Below, piece by piece: positions 1 through 8,149 of a stretch of 64,000 nt of DNA. The first letter of the stretch is position 1; every line of letters starts with the position of its first letter. The notes below the pieces were generated by a model. It saw only the letters and a list, made by a program, of their open reading frames with translations, made no database searches and was not told the origin of the DNA. The stretch spans positions 1,302,001-1,366,000 of the forward strand of contig NZ_LT964854.1 in the NCBI RefSeq assembly GCF_900240305.1. The letters are read 5' to 3'. Both the position numbers and the translations under genes were made by a program. This DNA comes from Ottowia massiliensis. Its GTDB lineage: Bacteria > Pseudomonadota > Gammaproteobacteria > Burkholderiales > Burkholderiaceae_C.

Positions 1-336
1 GTCGCTGTCCAGAATGCTGAAGCCGGGCTTCAGGCCCAGCGCCGCGCCGTCTTCGCGCAGCAGGCGCACGCCCAGCGCGTGAAAGGTGCAGATGATGACC
101 TGGCCTGCCTCCTTGCCCGCCAGCTGGCGGGCGCGCTCGCGCATCTCGGCGGCGGCCTTGTTGGTGAAGGTGATGGCCGCAATGCGGCTGGCTGGCACGC
201 CTGTTTGCATCAGCCGCGCAATCTTGTGGGTGATGACGCGCGTCTTGCCCGAACCGGCCCCGGCCAGCACCAGGCAAGGGCCGCGCAAATGGTTCACGGC
301 GTCTTGCTGGGCGAGGTTCAGGCCATCGGCGGACAT
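1..336 (-). CDS. rep: ATP-dependent DNA helicase Rep, N-terminal part (cut by window edge)
   Basis: Superfamily 1 3'-5' DNA helicase that unwinds DNA ahead of stalled forks. Only the first 112 codons lie in the window; the gene runs off the left edge. The ATG at 336 opens a protein whose residues 26-32 are the Walker A loop GAGSGKT, followed by the Q/Ia-type motif ITFTNKAAAEMRER. The stretch CTFHALGVRLLRED followed by AALGLKPGFSILD matches Rep (STFHTLGLDIIKRE, AALGMKANFSLFD) better than UvrD, whose equivalent region reads GTFHGLAHRLLR. The end of the gene cannot be judged. Confidence 0.88.
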   Translation of the reverse strand, partial: MSADGLNLAQQDAVNHLRGPCLVLAGAGSGKTRVITHKIARLMQTGVPASRIAAITFTNKAAAEMRERARQLAGKEAGQVIICTFHALGVRLLREDGAALGLKPGFSILDSD

Positions 337-423
337 GGGGCGAAGCAGGCAAAAAAGCGGGCAATCATAGGCAGGCGTCCAAGGCGCCGCTGCTGCTGCC
401 TCGCCGCAGGGTGTTGATGGGGC

Positions 424-480
424 CAAAATGGCCGCAAGTCCTAGTGGAATGGGCGCGAGACGCTATTGAATCAGGAGCAA
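424..480 (+). repeat. Family B short dispersed repeat, copy 1
   Basis: Contains GGCCGCAAGTCCTAGTGGAA, then GGGCGCGAGACGCTATT and AGGAGCAA. The same order of blocks occurs at 33739, 42478 and, inverted, 30304. The core GTCCTAGTGGAA is shared with family A. It lies in the 192 bp between rep and metH module A, where I see nothing else apart from the family C element next to metH. Confidence 0.65.
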
Positions 481-489
481 TAGAAGGGC

Positions 490-528
490 TCAAGAAAGAG
501 CGCCCGAAGCCTGCCCGAGAGCAGGCTC
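490..528 (-). repeat. Family C post-stop element (after metH module A)
   Basis: On the minus strand the decamer GAGCCTGCTC directly follows the TGA of metH module A, then comes GGGCAGGCTTCGGGCGC. The same stop-plus-decamer arrangement is found after creD (6372). Confidence 0.6.
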
Positions 529-1575
529 TCACGCCTGCGCCGCGTAAAAGCGCGCCGCCTGCACGCCGCGCGGCGCCAGCGGCATGACGGCGCGGGCAAT
601 GGCGTTGATGTGATCGGGCGTGGTGCCGCAGCAGCCGCCCACAATGTTCACCAGCCCTTCGGCGGCAAATTCGTGCACGAGGCGGCTGGTGACTTCCGGC
701 GTTTCGTCAAAGCCGGTTTCGCTCATCGGGTTGGGCAGGCCCGCATTGGGGTAGCAGCTGATGAAGGTGTCGGCCGCAGCCTTGGCCAGCTCCTGGATGT
801 AGGGGCGCATGAGCGCCGCGCCCAGCGCGCAGTTTAGGCCCACGGCCAGCGGGCGGGCGTGGCGCACGCTGTGCCAGAAGGCCGTGACGGTCTGCCCCGA
901 GAGCACGCGGCCCGAGGCGTCGGTGACAGTGCCGCTGATGATGACGGGCAGGCGCTCGCCCGTGGCGTCAAACGCTTGCTCGATGGCAAAGAGCGCAGCC
1001 TTGGCGTTGAGCGTGTCGAAGATGGTTTCCACCAGCAGCACGTCCGCGCCGCCCTCAATCAGCGCCAGCGCCTGCTCCAGATAGGCAGCGCGCAGCTGCT
1101 CGAACGTGATGTTGCGCGCGCCCGGGTCGTTCACGTCGGGGCTGATGCTGGTGGTGCGCGGCGTGGGGCCTAGCGCCCCGGCCACGTAGCGGGGGCGTTC
1201 GGGCGTGGCGTGGCGATCGCATGCGGCGCGCGCCAGCCGGGCGGAGGCCAGGTTCATCTCGCGGGCCAGATCGGCCATGCCGTAGTCCTCCTGCGCAATG
1301 CTGGTGGCGCCGAAGGTGTTGGTTTCAATCAGATCGGCGCCGGCGGCCAGGTATTTGTCGTGAATGTCGGCAATCACATCCGGGCGGGTGAGCGAGAGCA
1401 GCTCGTTGTTGCCCTTGACATCGCGCGCGAAGTCTTTGAAGCGCTCGCCCCGGTACTGCGCCTCGTCCAGCTTGAAGCGCTGAATCATGGTGCCCATGGC
1501 CCCATCCAGAATGACCAGGCGCTTGCTCAAAGTGGCAGGCAAGTCTTGGGCGCGGGTGTAGGCGGGCAGGTTCAT
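529..1575 (-). CDS. metH (5' module): Methionine synthase module A: homocysteine-binding methyltransferase domain
   Basis: 348 residues that correspond only to the N-terminal homocysteine (S-methyltransferase) barrel of cobalamin-dependent methionine synthase. Visible motifs are LDGAMGTMIQ near the start, ETNTFGATSIA, GLNCALGA carrying the first zinc cysteine, and VGGCCGTTPDHI carrying the other two near the C-terminus. Homocysteine thiolate is activated on this zinc and accepts the methyl group from methylcobalamin on the partner protein, which is encoded at 57867-60668. I start at the ATG at 1575 (MNLPAYTRA); a longer reading from 1647 adds 24 residues without family resemblance. Split metH genes are known in Comamonadaceae, where as far as I recall the halves are adjacent; here they are 56 kb apart. 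Confidence 0.9.
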   Translation of the reverse strand: MNLPAYTRAQDLPATLSKRLVILDGAMGTMIQRFKLDEAQYRGERFKDFARDVKGNNELLSLTRPDVIADIHDKYLAAGADLIETNTFGATSIAQEDYGMADLAREMNLASARLARAACDRHATPERPRYVAGALGPTPRTTSISPDVNDPGARNITFEQLRAAYLEQALALIEGGADVLLVETIFDTLNAKAALFAIEQAFDATGERLPVIISGTVTDASGRVLSGQTVTAFWHSVRHARPLAVGLNCALGAALMRPYIQELAKAAADTFISCYPNAGLPNPMSETGFDETPEVTSRLVHEFAAEGLVNIVGGCCGTTPDHINAIARAVMPLAPRGVQAARFYAAQA

Positions 1576-1666
1576 GGCGGGCGCAAGGGAAAAAACCGGA
1601 AGCGGTCCGGGGAGACAGGCAAAGGGGGCGGATTTTTGCTCCCTCAAACAGATTGCAAACTGGCGC

Positions 1667-2032
1667 TCACCCTCTGGCCCAGGGGCGCGGGCCGCCCATC
1701 ACGTGCACGTGCAGATGCGGCACTTCCTGGCCGCCTTCCGCGCCTGTGTTCACCACCACGCGAAAGCCCCCTTCGGGGTACGGCTTGCAGCCTTGCTCCA
1801 GCGCCAGGCGGGGCGCAAGGAGCATGATGCGGCCCATCAGCCGCTCATGCTCGCTGCCCAGCTGCGCCATGGAGGCAATGTGCGTTTTGGGCACGATGAG
1901 AAAGTGCACGGGCGCCCACGGCGCGATGTCGTGAAAGGCGTACAGCTCTTCGTCCTCATACACCTTGCGCGAGGGGATTTGCCCCGCCACGATCTTGCAG
2001 AAGATGCAATCGGCGTCATGCGTATGGCTCAT
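1667..2032 (-). CDS. hinT: HIT-family nucleotide hydrolase (HinT-like)
   Basis: 121 residues, the usual length for HinT-type purine nucleoside phosphoramidases. The active-site triad HLHVHVMGG is near the C-terminus, preceded by VVNTGAEGGQEVPHLH. The N-terminus CIFCKIVAGQIPSRKVYEDE is characteristic; its two cysteines suggest a bound zinc, as in some family members. The ATG at 2032 was chosen because the longer frame adds residues that run into a dispersed repeat. In many Burkholderiales this gene sits downstream of hisI-hisE and before tatABC; here a patatin gene intervenes and tatABC is absent. Confidence 0.88.
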   Translation of the reverse strand: MSHTHDADCIFCKIVAGQIPSRKVYEDEELYAFHDIAPWAPVHFLIVPKTHIASMAQLGSEHERLMGRIMLLAPRLALEQGCKPYPEGGFRVVVNTGAEGGQEVPHLHVHVMGGPRPWARG

Positions 2033-2080
2033 TTCAGTTTTCTCCAGCTGGAGCGGCTTCAGGCGCTTGCGCGCCAACCC

Positions 2081-2164
2081 AATTCGCTCCTTGATTGATA
2101 GCATCATGTCCCGTCAAACAAGCGGCAACCGGCATTTTCTGCGGCCTTAATTCGCTCCTGATTC
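2081..2164 (-). repeat. Family A dispersed repeat, copy 1
   Basis: Reads in reverse: flanking AATTCGCTCC boxes at both ends with TAGCATCATGTCC and CCGGCATTTTCTGCGG between. It fills most of the gap between hinT and the patatin gene. The CTAGTGGA core is degraded here. Confidence 0.65.
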
Positions 2165-2175
2165 GCAAGCAAAGC

Positions 2176-3174
2176 CTAGCGCAGAAAATCGATGCTGGAG
2201 CGCTCGCCCAAATCGTCAAAATGCTCCTTCAGCCAGGCGCGCCCCGCTTCGCGCCCGCGCGCAAAGAGGCGGCGCACAAAGGCCGAATCGGCCCGCAGCT
2301 TGCTGGCGTTCAGCACCGTCAGCGCCGAGCCGCCGTCCACGCGGTGCATCAGCATGCGCTTGTAGCGGTTCTTGTCCAGGCGGCCTTCGTCCAGCAGGCG
2401 CGTCACGAAGTCAATGGCGCGGAATTCGGCCAGCAGCGGCGCATTGAAGGTGATTTCGTTGATGCGCTCCATGATGTCCTGCGCTCCGGCGCTGCGGTCG
2501 TAGGGCGCTTCAATCGGGTTGATTTGCACCAGCAGCACATCCACGCTGCGGGTGTTGTAGATCAGCGGATAAATGGCCGGGTTGCCCGAAAAACCGCCGT
2601 CCCAGTAATGCTCGCCGTCAATTTCCACCGTTTGATACAGCGTGGGCAGGCAGGCCGAAGCCATCACCGCGTTCGCCGTGAGCCGCTCGCCGGAAAAAAT
2701 CTCGCCACGCCCCGTGCGCACGTTGGTCGCGTTCACGAACACCTTGATGAGCGACTGGCTTGAAAGCAGCTCGAAGTTCACCTCGCGCTCCAGCAGGCGG
2801 CGCAGCGGATTCAGCCCCATCGGGTTCATCTGCGAGGGCGCGAGCCACTGCGTCACCATGGTCATCATCGTCTGCACGCCCGGCACGGGAATGCCCGAGA
2901 CGAAATTGCCCAGCAGCCCCACGCCGTCCCAAAAGCGCGCCAGCGCTGCGCGCGCGGCCTCGCGCGCGGCCACGCCTTCCAGGCCATCGGCTTGCGCCTT
3001 GGCCAGGCCATGCGCCAGCGCCACGGCATTCATGGCCCCCGCGCTTGTGCCGCTGATGCCTTCAAACGTCAGGCGGCCATCTTCCAGCAGCGCGTCCAGC
3101 ACGCCCCAGGTAAAGGCCCCGTGCGAGCCGCCGCCTTGCAGCGCCAGATTGATTGTTTTGCTCCGTTTTGCCAT
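2176..3174 (-). CDS. Patatin-like phospholipase
   Basis: 332 residues of the bacterial patatin/RssA-type lipid acyl hydrolase family, which uses a Ser-Asp dyad. The oxyanion loop LQGGGSHGAF is at residues 12-21, the nucleophile elbow GISGTSAGAMNAV at about 40-52, and the catalytic aspartate in YWDGGFSGNPAIYPL at about 195. There is no signal peptide or membrane helix, so a cytoplasmic or peripheral membrane enzyme is likely. The start lies 12 bp after the end of the upstream small membrane protein gene on the same strand, which suggests co-transcription with it. The lipid substrate cannot be told from sequence. Confidence 0.88.
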   Translation of the reverse strand: MAKRSKTINLALQGGGSHGAFTWGVLDALLEDGRLTFEGISGTSAGAMNAVALAHGLAKAQADGLEGVAAREAARAALARFWDGVGLLGNFVSGIPVPGVQTMMTMVTQWLAPSQMNPMGLNPLRRLLEREVNFELLSSQSLIKVFVNATNVRTGRGEIFSGERLTANAVMASACLPTLYQTVEIDGEHYWDGGFSGNPAIYPLIYNTRSVDVLLVQINPIEAPYDRSAGAQDIMERINEITFNAPLLAEFRAIDFVTRLLDEGRLDKNRYKRMLMHRVDGGSALTVLNASKLRADSAFVRRLFARGREAGRAWLKEHFDDLGERSSIDFLR

Positions 3175-3186
3175 TTTTTTGCTGCC

Positions 3187-3612
3187 TCACAAGTTCATGG
3201 CGCGGCCCGCGCTCATGCGGACCATGCCTTTGACGATGCGGTAGAGAAACCACACCGAAATCACCGCCCAGGCCAGGTAGCCCGGCACGAAAAGCAGAAA
3301 AAACAGCGGCGCCGTGAGCACATACAAAACCCCCGCCCAGATCACCGAGCGGATGCGCCAGACGAAGTGGCTTTCCTGCCAGCTGCCCTGCGCGTCTTCC
3401 TTTTTCGCCAGGTCCATCACCAGCGCGATCAGCAGCAGCGTCACGCCGCCTTGCGCGCCCGGCACCACTGCGCTCAGCGCCACGATCAGGTGCAGCGCGT
3501 AACTCACCCAGCTCCAGCTTTTGAGCGAGTCGTCGCGCTCGCGGGCGGCCTCGCCGCCTGGCCGGGCGTTTTCCGGCGTCACGTCGATCACGTCGTCGTC
3601 CATCACTCTCAT
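3187..3612 (-). CDS. Small membrane protein, DUF4870-like
   Basis: 141 residues. A polar N-terminus of about 30 residues (MRVMDDDVIDVTPENARP) is followed by about three hydrophobic stretches, including WVSYALHLIVALSAVV and VLYVLTAPLFFLLFVPGYLA. Its place directly downstream of hisE fits the DUF4870 membrane proteins found there in related genomes. The ATG at 3612 has a GGAG box eight bases upstream; an earlier ATG in another frame is followed at once by a stop. Function unknown. Confidence 0.75.
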   Translation of the reverse strand: MRVMDDDVIDVTPENARPGGEAARERDDSLKSWSWVSYALHLIVALSAVVPGAQGGVTLLLIALVMDLAKKEDAQGSWQESHFVWRIRSVIWAGVLYVLTAPLFFLLFVPGYLAWAVISVWFLYRIVKGMVRMSAGRAMNL

Positions 3613-3630
3613 GGCATCAGCTCCTTGCCT

Positions 3631-3972
3631 TCAATGATCTTGCCGCGCGGCCTTTTCCGCCAGCCCGCCCAGCCCTTCGCGCCGCTCCAGCTCGGCCAGC
3701 ACGTCGGCAGGCGTCAGGCCGAAATACGCCAGCGCCACCAGGCCGTGAAACCACAAATCGGCCATCTCAGCCACGATCTTTTCGCGCGGGCCGCCGTACT
3801 CGGCGTCCTTGGCGGCCATCACGACCTCGGCGGCTTCTTCGCCCACTTTTTTCAAAAACGCATCCGGCCCCTTGGCCAGCAGGCGGGCCACATAGCTCGT
3901 TTCGGGGTCTGCGCCCTTGCGGCTTTCCACCACCTGCGCCAGGCGTGCGAGCACATCGCTTGAATCAGTCAT
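3631..3972 (-). CDS. hisE: Phosphoribosyl-ATP pyrophosphatase
   Basis: 113 residues, all-alpha MazG-like fold. It hydrolyses phosphoribosyl-ATP to phosphoribosyl-AMP, the second step of histidine biosynthesis. The metal-binding signature KVGEEAAEVVMAAKD lies at about 41-55 and EMADLWFHGLVALAYFGL follows. The start at ATG 3972 overlaps the end of hisI by 8 bp, so the two are translationally coupled. Confidence 0.93.
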   Translation of the reverse strand: MTDSSDVLARLAQVVESRKGADPETSYVARLLAKGPDAFLKKVGEEAAEVVMAAKDAEYGGPREKIVAEMADLWFHGLVALAYFGLTPADVLAELERREGLGGLAEKAARQDH

Positions 3973-4390
3973 GGCCTTTGCCCTTGTCTTGGTCCTTGTA
4001 GATGCTGTCCGGCGCTTTGAGCACCGGTTCGGCCGCCTTCCAGCGGCCGTCTTGCAGCACGTTGAAAAAGCAGCTGTGGCGCCCCGTGTGGCAGGCAATG
4101 CCTGGCTCATGCCCAAGCTGGGTGACTTTGAGCAAGATGACGTCGCGGTCGCAATCGGCGCGGATTTCATGCACCTGCTGCACGTGGCCCGACTCCTCGC
4201 CCTTGAACCAGAGTCTGCCGCGCGAGCGGCTGAAGTACACGGCGCGGCCCAGTTCGGCGGTTTTTTGCAGCGCCTCGCGGTTCATCCACGCCAGCATCAG
4301 CACGTCGCCCGTGGCCGCTTCCTGCGCAATCGCGGGAATCAGGCCCTGCGCGTCCCATGTCAATTCGTTGAGCCAGTCATCATCAATCAT
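3965..4390 (-). CDS. hisI: Phosphoribosyl-AMP cyclohydrolase
   Basis: 141 residues. It opens the adenine ring of phosphoribosyl-AMP (third step of histidine synthesis) using zinc. The zinc ligands are visible in EIRADCDRD and GIACHTGRHSCFF. WMNREALQKT and YFSRSRGRLWFKGEESGH are family hallmarks. I start at the ATG at 4390 (MIDDDWLNEL). hisI and hisE form a pair here with none of the other usual his genes upstream; hisD and hisG are at 44 and 50 kb. Confidence 0.93.
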   Translation of the reverse strand: MIDDDWLNELTWDAQGLIPAIAQEAATGDVLMLAWMNREALQKTAELGRAVYFSRSRGRLWFKGEESGHVQQVHEIRADCDRDVILLKVTQLGHEPGIACHTGRHSCFFNVLQDGRWKAAEPVLKAPDSIYKDQDKGKGHD

Positions 4391-4487
4391 GAGCTTGATT
4401 ATGGATAAGCGCCGCTTTTGCCGCTCCAGCGGCCGGTTCGAGCCTGGCTGACGGGCCTGCGGCTGATTTTTCTGCTCTACAGCATCA

Positions 4488-4571
4488 GAAACAGGAGCAA
4501 ATTCAGATACCCGAAATGCCGCTTCGCGCAAATTCCACTAGGACATCATGCTATTGATTAAGGAGCAAATT
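4488..4571 (+). repeat. Family A dispersed repeat, copy 2
   Basis: AACAGGAGCAAATTC at the left end, GAAATGCCGCTTCGCGC in the middle, then TTCCACTAGGACATCATG and AAGGAGCAAATTC at the right end. This is one of the cleanest copies. The rest of the gap from 4391 to 4931 shows only unconvincing overlapping frames; I see no further gene in it. The promoter of creD probably lies in its right half. Confidence 0.85.
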
Positions 4572-4931
4572 CGGGCTTTGGGTCTGTAGAGGCGAAGGAG
4601 TGGAATTGGGCATGCCCTGCACTGCGCGGGCAGCCCTTGAAGGCGGGTGGTTTGAAGGCAATGTGAAGCGGCCCGCCGCACAAAGCCTGCGTGCGGCTGG
4701 CGTGAAGGCGAATTTCATCGCCTCCGCGCAAAAGGGCGCGATCATCGCGGTCTTTGTCGAGTCTGTTTGCCATCTGTTTTTCAGATGCAAAAAACGCGGC
4801 CCCGGGCGGTCTGCGGACAGTCGGGCCCGTCTGCGGCTTTCGCCTTGCGGCCGATCCCGATTTCCGCGCTGTTGTCCTCGCGGCCAGCTGGCAGGCAGGC
4901 TCTTTCATTTGAACCGGAAAAGGAAAAAAAC

Positions 4932-6371
4932 ATGACCTTGCGCCTGACGGCCTGGCGCGATTCGCTGCTGGCCAAAACCGCTTTGCTCTTTGTGCTGTGG
5001 CTTGTGCTGTGCATTCCGCTGAGCGAAATTCTGGGGCTGATTCGCGAGCGCGGCGACAGCCAGCGCAGCGCCGCTGAAGAGCTGGCGCAAACCCACGTGG
5101 GCGCGCAGACGCTGGCCGCGCCTTATCTGCTGGTGCCTTATGTGGAGCGCTGGCGCGAGCCGGTGCGCGATGACAAGGGCCAGATCACGGGCGAAGAGTT
5201 GCGCCAGCGGCAGGACGTGGCCATCGTGTTCCCCAAAACGCAAACGATGCAGGGCGCGCTGGCCACGCAAGAGCGCTACCGGGGCATTTTCAAAGTGCCT
5301 TTCTACCGGCTGACGGCCAAGGTGCAGGGCGAAATTCCCCCGTTTGACGTGGACAGCCTGCCGCATAGCGTGGAAGGCTCGCAAATTGAAGTGGGCGGCG
5401 AAGCTGGCGCGCCGGTGCTGGTGCTGTCCATGTCTGATTTGCGCGGGCTGGAAGGCGCGCCGCAGCTTGAAGCCGCCGGGCAGGCGCTGACGCTGGAGCG
5501 CGGGCTGCCCCGGGCCGTGGCGCAATCCGCGCTGGCCGCTGGCAGCGTGCAGGCGGCGCTGTCGGGCCAGGCGCTGGATACCTGGCAGCAAGGGCAGGCG
5601 CTGCCCTACGTGCTGGATATGACGCTGGCCGGCCAAAGCCATCTGGCCGTGGCGCCGCTGGGCGAGGACACCACGGCGCAGCTTTCATCGGCCTGGCCGC
5701 ACCCGGGCTTTGGCGGGCGCTTTCTGGCTGCTGAACGCACGGTGAGCGATACGGGCTTTGAGGCGCACTGGCGCATCTCTTCCCTGACCACGCAGGCGCG
5801 CGCCCAGCTGGCCGCAGCGCTCAAGCAGGAAAAAGCGGCGAACCTGGAGCGGCTGGAAACCTTTGATGTCACGCTGACGCAGCCCGTGAACGTGTATTCC
5901 ATGAGCGAGCGCGCGGCCAAGTACGGCGGCCTGTTCATCGCGCTGGTCATCATGGCCGCTTTCATGGTGGAGCTGTTCAAACGCCTGCGCCTGCACCCCG
6001 TGCAGTACGGGCTGGTGGGGCTGTCGATCGCCGTGTTTTTCTTGCTGCTGCTGGCGCTGTCGGAAAAAATGGCCTTCGCCTGGGCCTACGCGGGCGCGGC
6101 GGCAGCCAGCGTGGCACTGCTGGGCCTGTATTTCAGCGCCGTGCTGGGCGGCGCGCAGCGCGGCGGGGCGCTGGCGGCTTACGTGGCCGTGCTCTACGCG
6201 GCGCTGTATGGGCTGCTGGCTTCTGAAAACAACGCCCTCTTGCTGGGCGCGCTGCTTGTGTTCGCCATGCTGGCTGCGCTGATGCTGGGCACCCGCCATG
6301 TGGACTGGTGGCAGCTGGGCGGCGGCAAGGAGCGGGGCATCGAGCCGCCTGATTTCCCGGAGCAGGGCTGA
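4932..6371 (+). CDS. creD: Inner-membrane protein CreD
   Basis: 479 residues, near the usual length of CreD (about 450). One transmembrane helix lies at about residues 13-34 (LLFVLWLVLCIPLSEILGL), a large periplasmic domain follows, and about four or five helices lie between 340 and 465. The conserved VNVYSMSERAAKYGGLFI, ELFKRLRLHPVQYGLVG and SEKMAFAWAYAGAA are typical of the family. In enterobacteria CreD belongs to the CreBC regulon and affects envelope and beta-lactam response; no creBC genes are next to it here. ATG 4932 follows a purine-rich GGAAAAGGAAAAAAAC stretch. Confidence 0.9.
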   Translation: MTLRLTAWRDSLLAKTALLFVLWLVLCIPLSEILGLIRERGDSQRSAAEELAQTHVGAQTLAAPYLLVPYVERWREPVRDDKGQITGEELRQRQDVAIVFPKTQTMQGALATQERYRGIFKVPFYRLTAKVQGEIPPFDVDSLPHSVEGSQIEVGGEAGAPVLVLSMSDLRGLEGAPQLEAAGQALTLERGLPRAVAQSALAAGSVQAALSGQALDTWQQGQALPYVLDMTLAGQSHLAVAPLGEDTTAQLSSAWPHPGFGGRFLAAERTVSDTGFEAHWRISSLTTQARAQLAAALKQEKAANLERLETFDVTLTQPVNVYSMSERAAKYGGLFIALVIMAAFMVELFKRLRLHPVQYGLVGLSIAVFFLLLLALSEKMAFAWAYAGAAAASVALLGLYFSAVLGGAQRGGALAAYVAVLYAALYGLLASENNALLLGALLVFAMLAALMLGTRHVDWWQLGGGKERGIEPPDFPEQG

Positions 6372-6412
6372 GAGCCTGCTCAAAGCCTGTCTGTGGGTGC
6401 AAAAGCGCGCCT
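6372..6412 (+). repeat. Family C post-stop element (after creD)
   Basis: GAGCCTGCTC abuts the creD stop codon and is followed by AAAGCCTGTCTGTGGGTGC and AAAAGCGCGC. It is one of the most complete copies. Confidence 0.65.
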
Positions 6413-6466
6413 GGCCCCGCCTGCCAGGCCGCGCCCCAAGGGGGGTGGGTTTCCGTAAGCCGGTTT

Positions 6467-7387
6467 TCAGGACAAAGGCTGGATGCCCGCCACCAGCCAG
6501 CCGCCAGGGCCGGTTTTGGGCTTAGTCATGTTCCAGGCTTCGCGAAATGGGCTGGGGCCGTTGCCGTCTTCGGTGATGAGGCCGCTGAATTCGACGCTGG
6601 CCATGTATTCGGCAGGCAGCTCCTCAATGCCCAGCAGCTGCGCTTGCAGCATGTTGACCACGGTCTGGCTGGGCTGGCCGCCGCGCTCGGCCAGGCGGGC
6701 GCGGGTTTCGGCCAGCATTTCATCGGTCATCATGGCGCGCAAGGCGGCTTCGTCGCCCTTGTCCCAGGCGGCCTGAAGCGAGATGAAATTGCGCCGCGCC
6801 GCTTCGGTAAAGCCCGCAATATCAAAGCCGGCAGGAATGCCCCAGCCTTGCGGGCCGGAAAGGGCCGAGCCGATCATGGAGCCGCCTGCGGTCGTGGCCG
6901 CGCGCTCCCACGGGCGGGCGCTGGCATCGTTGCCTACCTTGGCCGGGTTGTAGGAGTTGGCCGCTGGCCAGGCGGGGCCGCCTGCGGCCTGGGCTGCGCT
7001 GCCGCGCCGCATGCGCAGCACGGCCATGCCCGCCATGACGAGCAGGGCAATGAGCAGCACATTGGCAAAGCCCTCGCCCAGCCCCAGGGCGTTGGCCAGC
7101 CAGGCCAGGCCCAGGCCAGCGGCCAGGCCGCCCAGCAGGCCGCCCCACTGGCGGCGCGGCTGTTGGGCGGCCTGTTGCTGGCCGGGCGCGGCTGGCTGCT
7201 GGCGGGCCGCTTCGCGCTGGGTGACCTGGCTGGACTGGCGGCCCGCCGAGCGGCCGCCGCCCAGGCGTGCGGCCCCGGCGTCGAAGCTGAATGCGGCCAG
7301 CAGCGCAAAGGCCAGCGCCAGCGCAATGAGGCGCATGATGTGTTGCAGGAAGTGGCGCGCGGGGCGACTCGGGAAGGCAGATGTCAT
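6467..7387 (-). CDS. Tim44-like domain membrane protein
   Basis: 306 residues. The signal-like hydrophobic segment LIALALAFALLAAFSF (about 20-35) is followed by a Gln/Arg-rich linker, a glycine-rich double membrane segment GGLLGGLAAGLGLAWLANAL and ANVLLIALLVMAGMAVL (about 80-130), and a C-terminal Tim44-like NTF2 fold with SLQAAWDKGDEAALRAMMTD and the tail REAWNMTKPKTGPGGWLVAG. In related bacteria the gene typically sits between ubiE and ubiJ-ubiB; here ubiJ-ubiB are 43 kb away. The ATG at 7387 has AGGAG nine bases upstream. The role of the bacterial family is not settled. Confidence 0.87.
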   Translation of the reverse strand: MTSAFPSRPARHFLQHIMRLIALALAFALLAAFSFDAGAARLGGGRSAGRQSSQVTQREAARQQPAAPGQQQAAQQPRRQWGGLLGGLAAGLGLAWLANALGLGEGFANVLLIALLVMAGMAVLRMRRGSAAQAAGGPAWPAANSYNPAKVGNDASARPWERAATTAGGSMIGSALSGPQGWGIPAGFDIAGFTEAARRNFISLQAAWDKGDEAALRAMMTDEMLAETRARLAERGGQPSQTVVNMLQAQLLGIEELPAEYMASVEFSGLITEDGNGPSPFREAWNMTKPKTGPGGWLVAGIQPLS

Positions 7388-7699
7388 GGCAGGTGTCTCC
7401 TGGTCAGAAAAAAGAAAAGGGTTCGCGCGCCTGAAGAAGGGGGCGCAAAGCGGGGATTCAAGCGGGGATGCCCGGGCAGACGGGGCGAAGGTTGCCCGGC
7501 GCGGACAGACCGCAAACAGTCTCTCAGGCCCAAGCGGGCGGCGATGATAGGACCGGAAGACGCACCCGCGCCAAAGCCTGCTTGCCATCGGACAGAAGGC
7601 AAACCGATTCTGATGAGCGGATAGCCGGGCGGCCAACAGGCTTTCAGGGGCATTTCTAGAATCGCGGCCAGTCCACTCAAACCGCACCAGCTGATTTTC
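7388..7699. other. Intergenic region between divergent tim44-like and slpA genes
   Basis: 312 bp that must hold both promoters. The overlapping open frames look like non-coding GC-rich sequence. I see no repeat copy, riboswitch or clear operator. Confidence 0.4.
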
Positions 7700-8149
7700 A
7701 TGAACGTCATTCATCCGGGCGCTTTTCTCACGCTGCATTACCGCCTTGCGGGGCCGCAAGGCGATGTCGTCAATACCTTTGCGGGGCCGCCGGCCACGCT
7801 CACGCTGGGCACAGGCTCGCTGGCGCCCGCGCTGGAGCAGCGCCTGCTGGGGCTGGCCGAAGGCGCGCGCGCCACATTCGAGCTGCCCGAAGGCGAAGTG
7901 TTTGGCCAGCGCAACCCCGACATGATCCAGTGGCTGCCCCGCAAGGAGCTGGACGAGCTGGACGCGCCCGACGCCGCCTATGCCGTGGGCGAAGTGCTGG
8001 AGCTGGCGCGGCCTGATGGCCAGGGCACTTTTGCGGGCGTGGTGCTGGCCGTGCGCGGCGATGGCGCGGTGCAGCTGGACTTCAACCACCCGCTGGCAGG
8101 CCGCCCCGTGAGCTTTGAAGTGCAAATCATCGGGGTGATGAATGACTGA
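7700..8149 (+). CDS. slpA: FKBP-type peptidyl-prolyl isomerase SlpA
   Basis: 149 residues, the size of SlpA/FkpB-type enzymes. LHYRLAGPQGDVVNTF, LTLGTGSLAPALEQRLLGL and the inserted chaperone flap GEVFGQRNPDMIQWLP are typical, as is the tail DFNHPLAGRPVSFEVQIIGV. It is a cytoplasmic prolyl isomerase with chaperone activity. The stop overlaps the start of ispH by 8 bp; slpA-ispH is a common operon in Proteobacteria. Confidence 0.92.
   Translation: MNVIHPGAFLTLHYRLAGPQGDVVNTFAGPPATLTLGTGSLAPALEQRLLGLAEGARATFELPEGEVFGQRNPDMIQWLPRKELDELDAPDAAYAVGEVLELARPDGQGTFAGVVLAVRGDGAVQLDFNHPLAGRPVSFEVQIIGVMND

Noticed and set aside
1576..1666. SAH riboswitch in front of metH module A
   Set aside because: The short leader has none of the GGGGCG, GCAACGG or CCAGGC blocks.
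4600..4935. Open frame upstream of creD
   Set aside because: No recognisable sequence or start signal; overlaps the creD start and looks like leader DNA.
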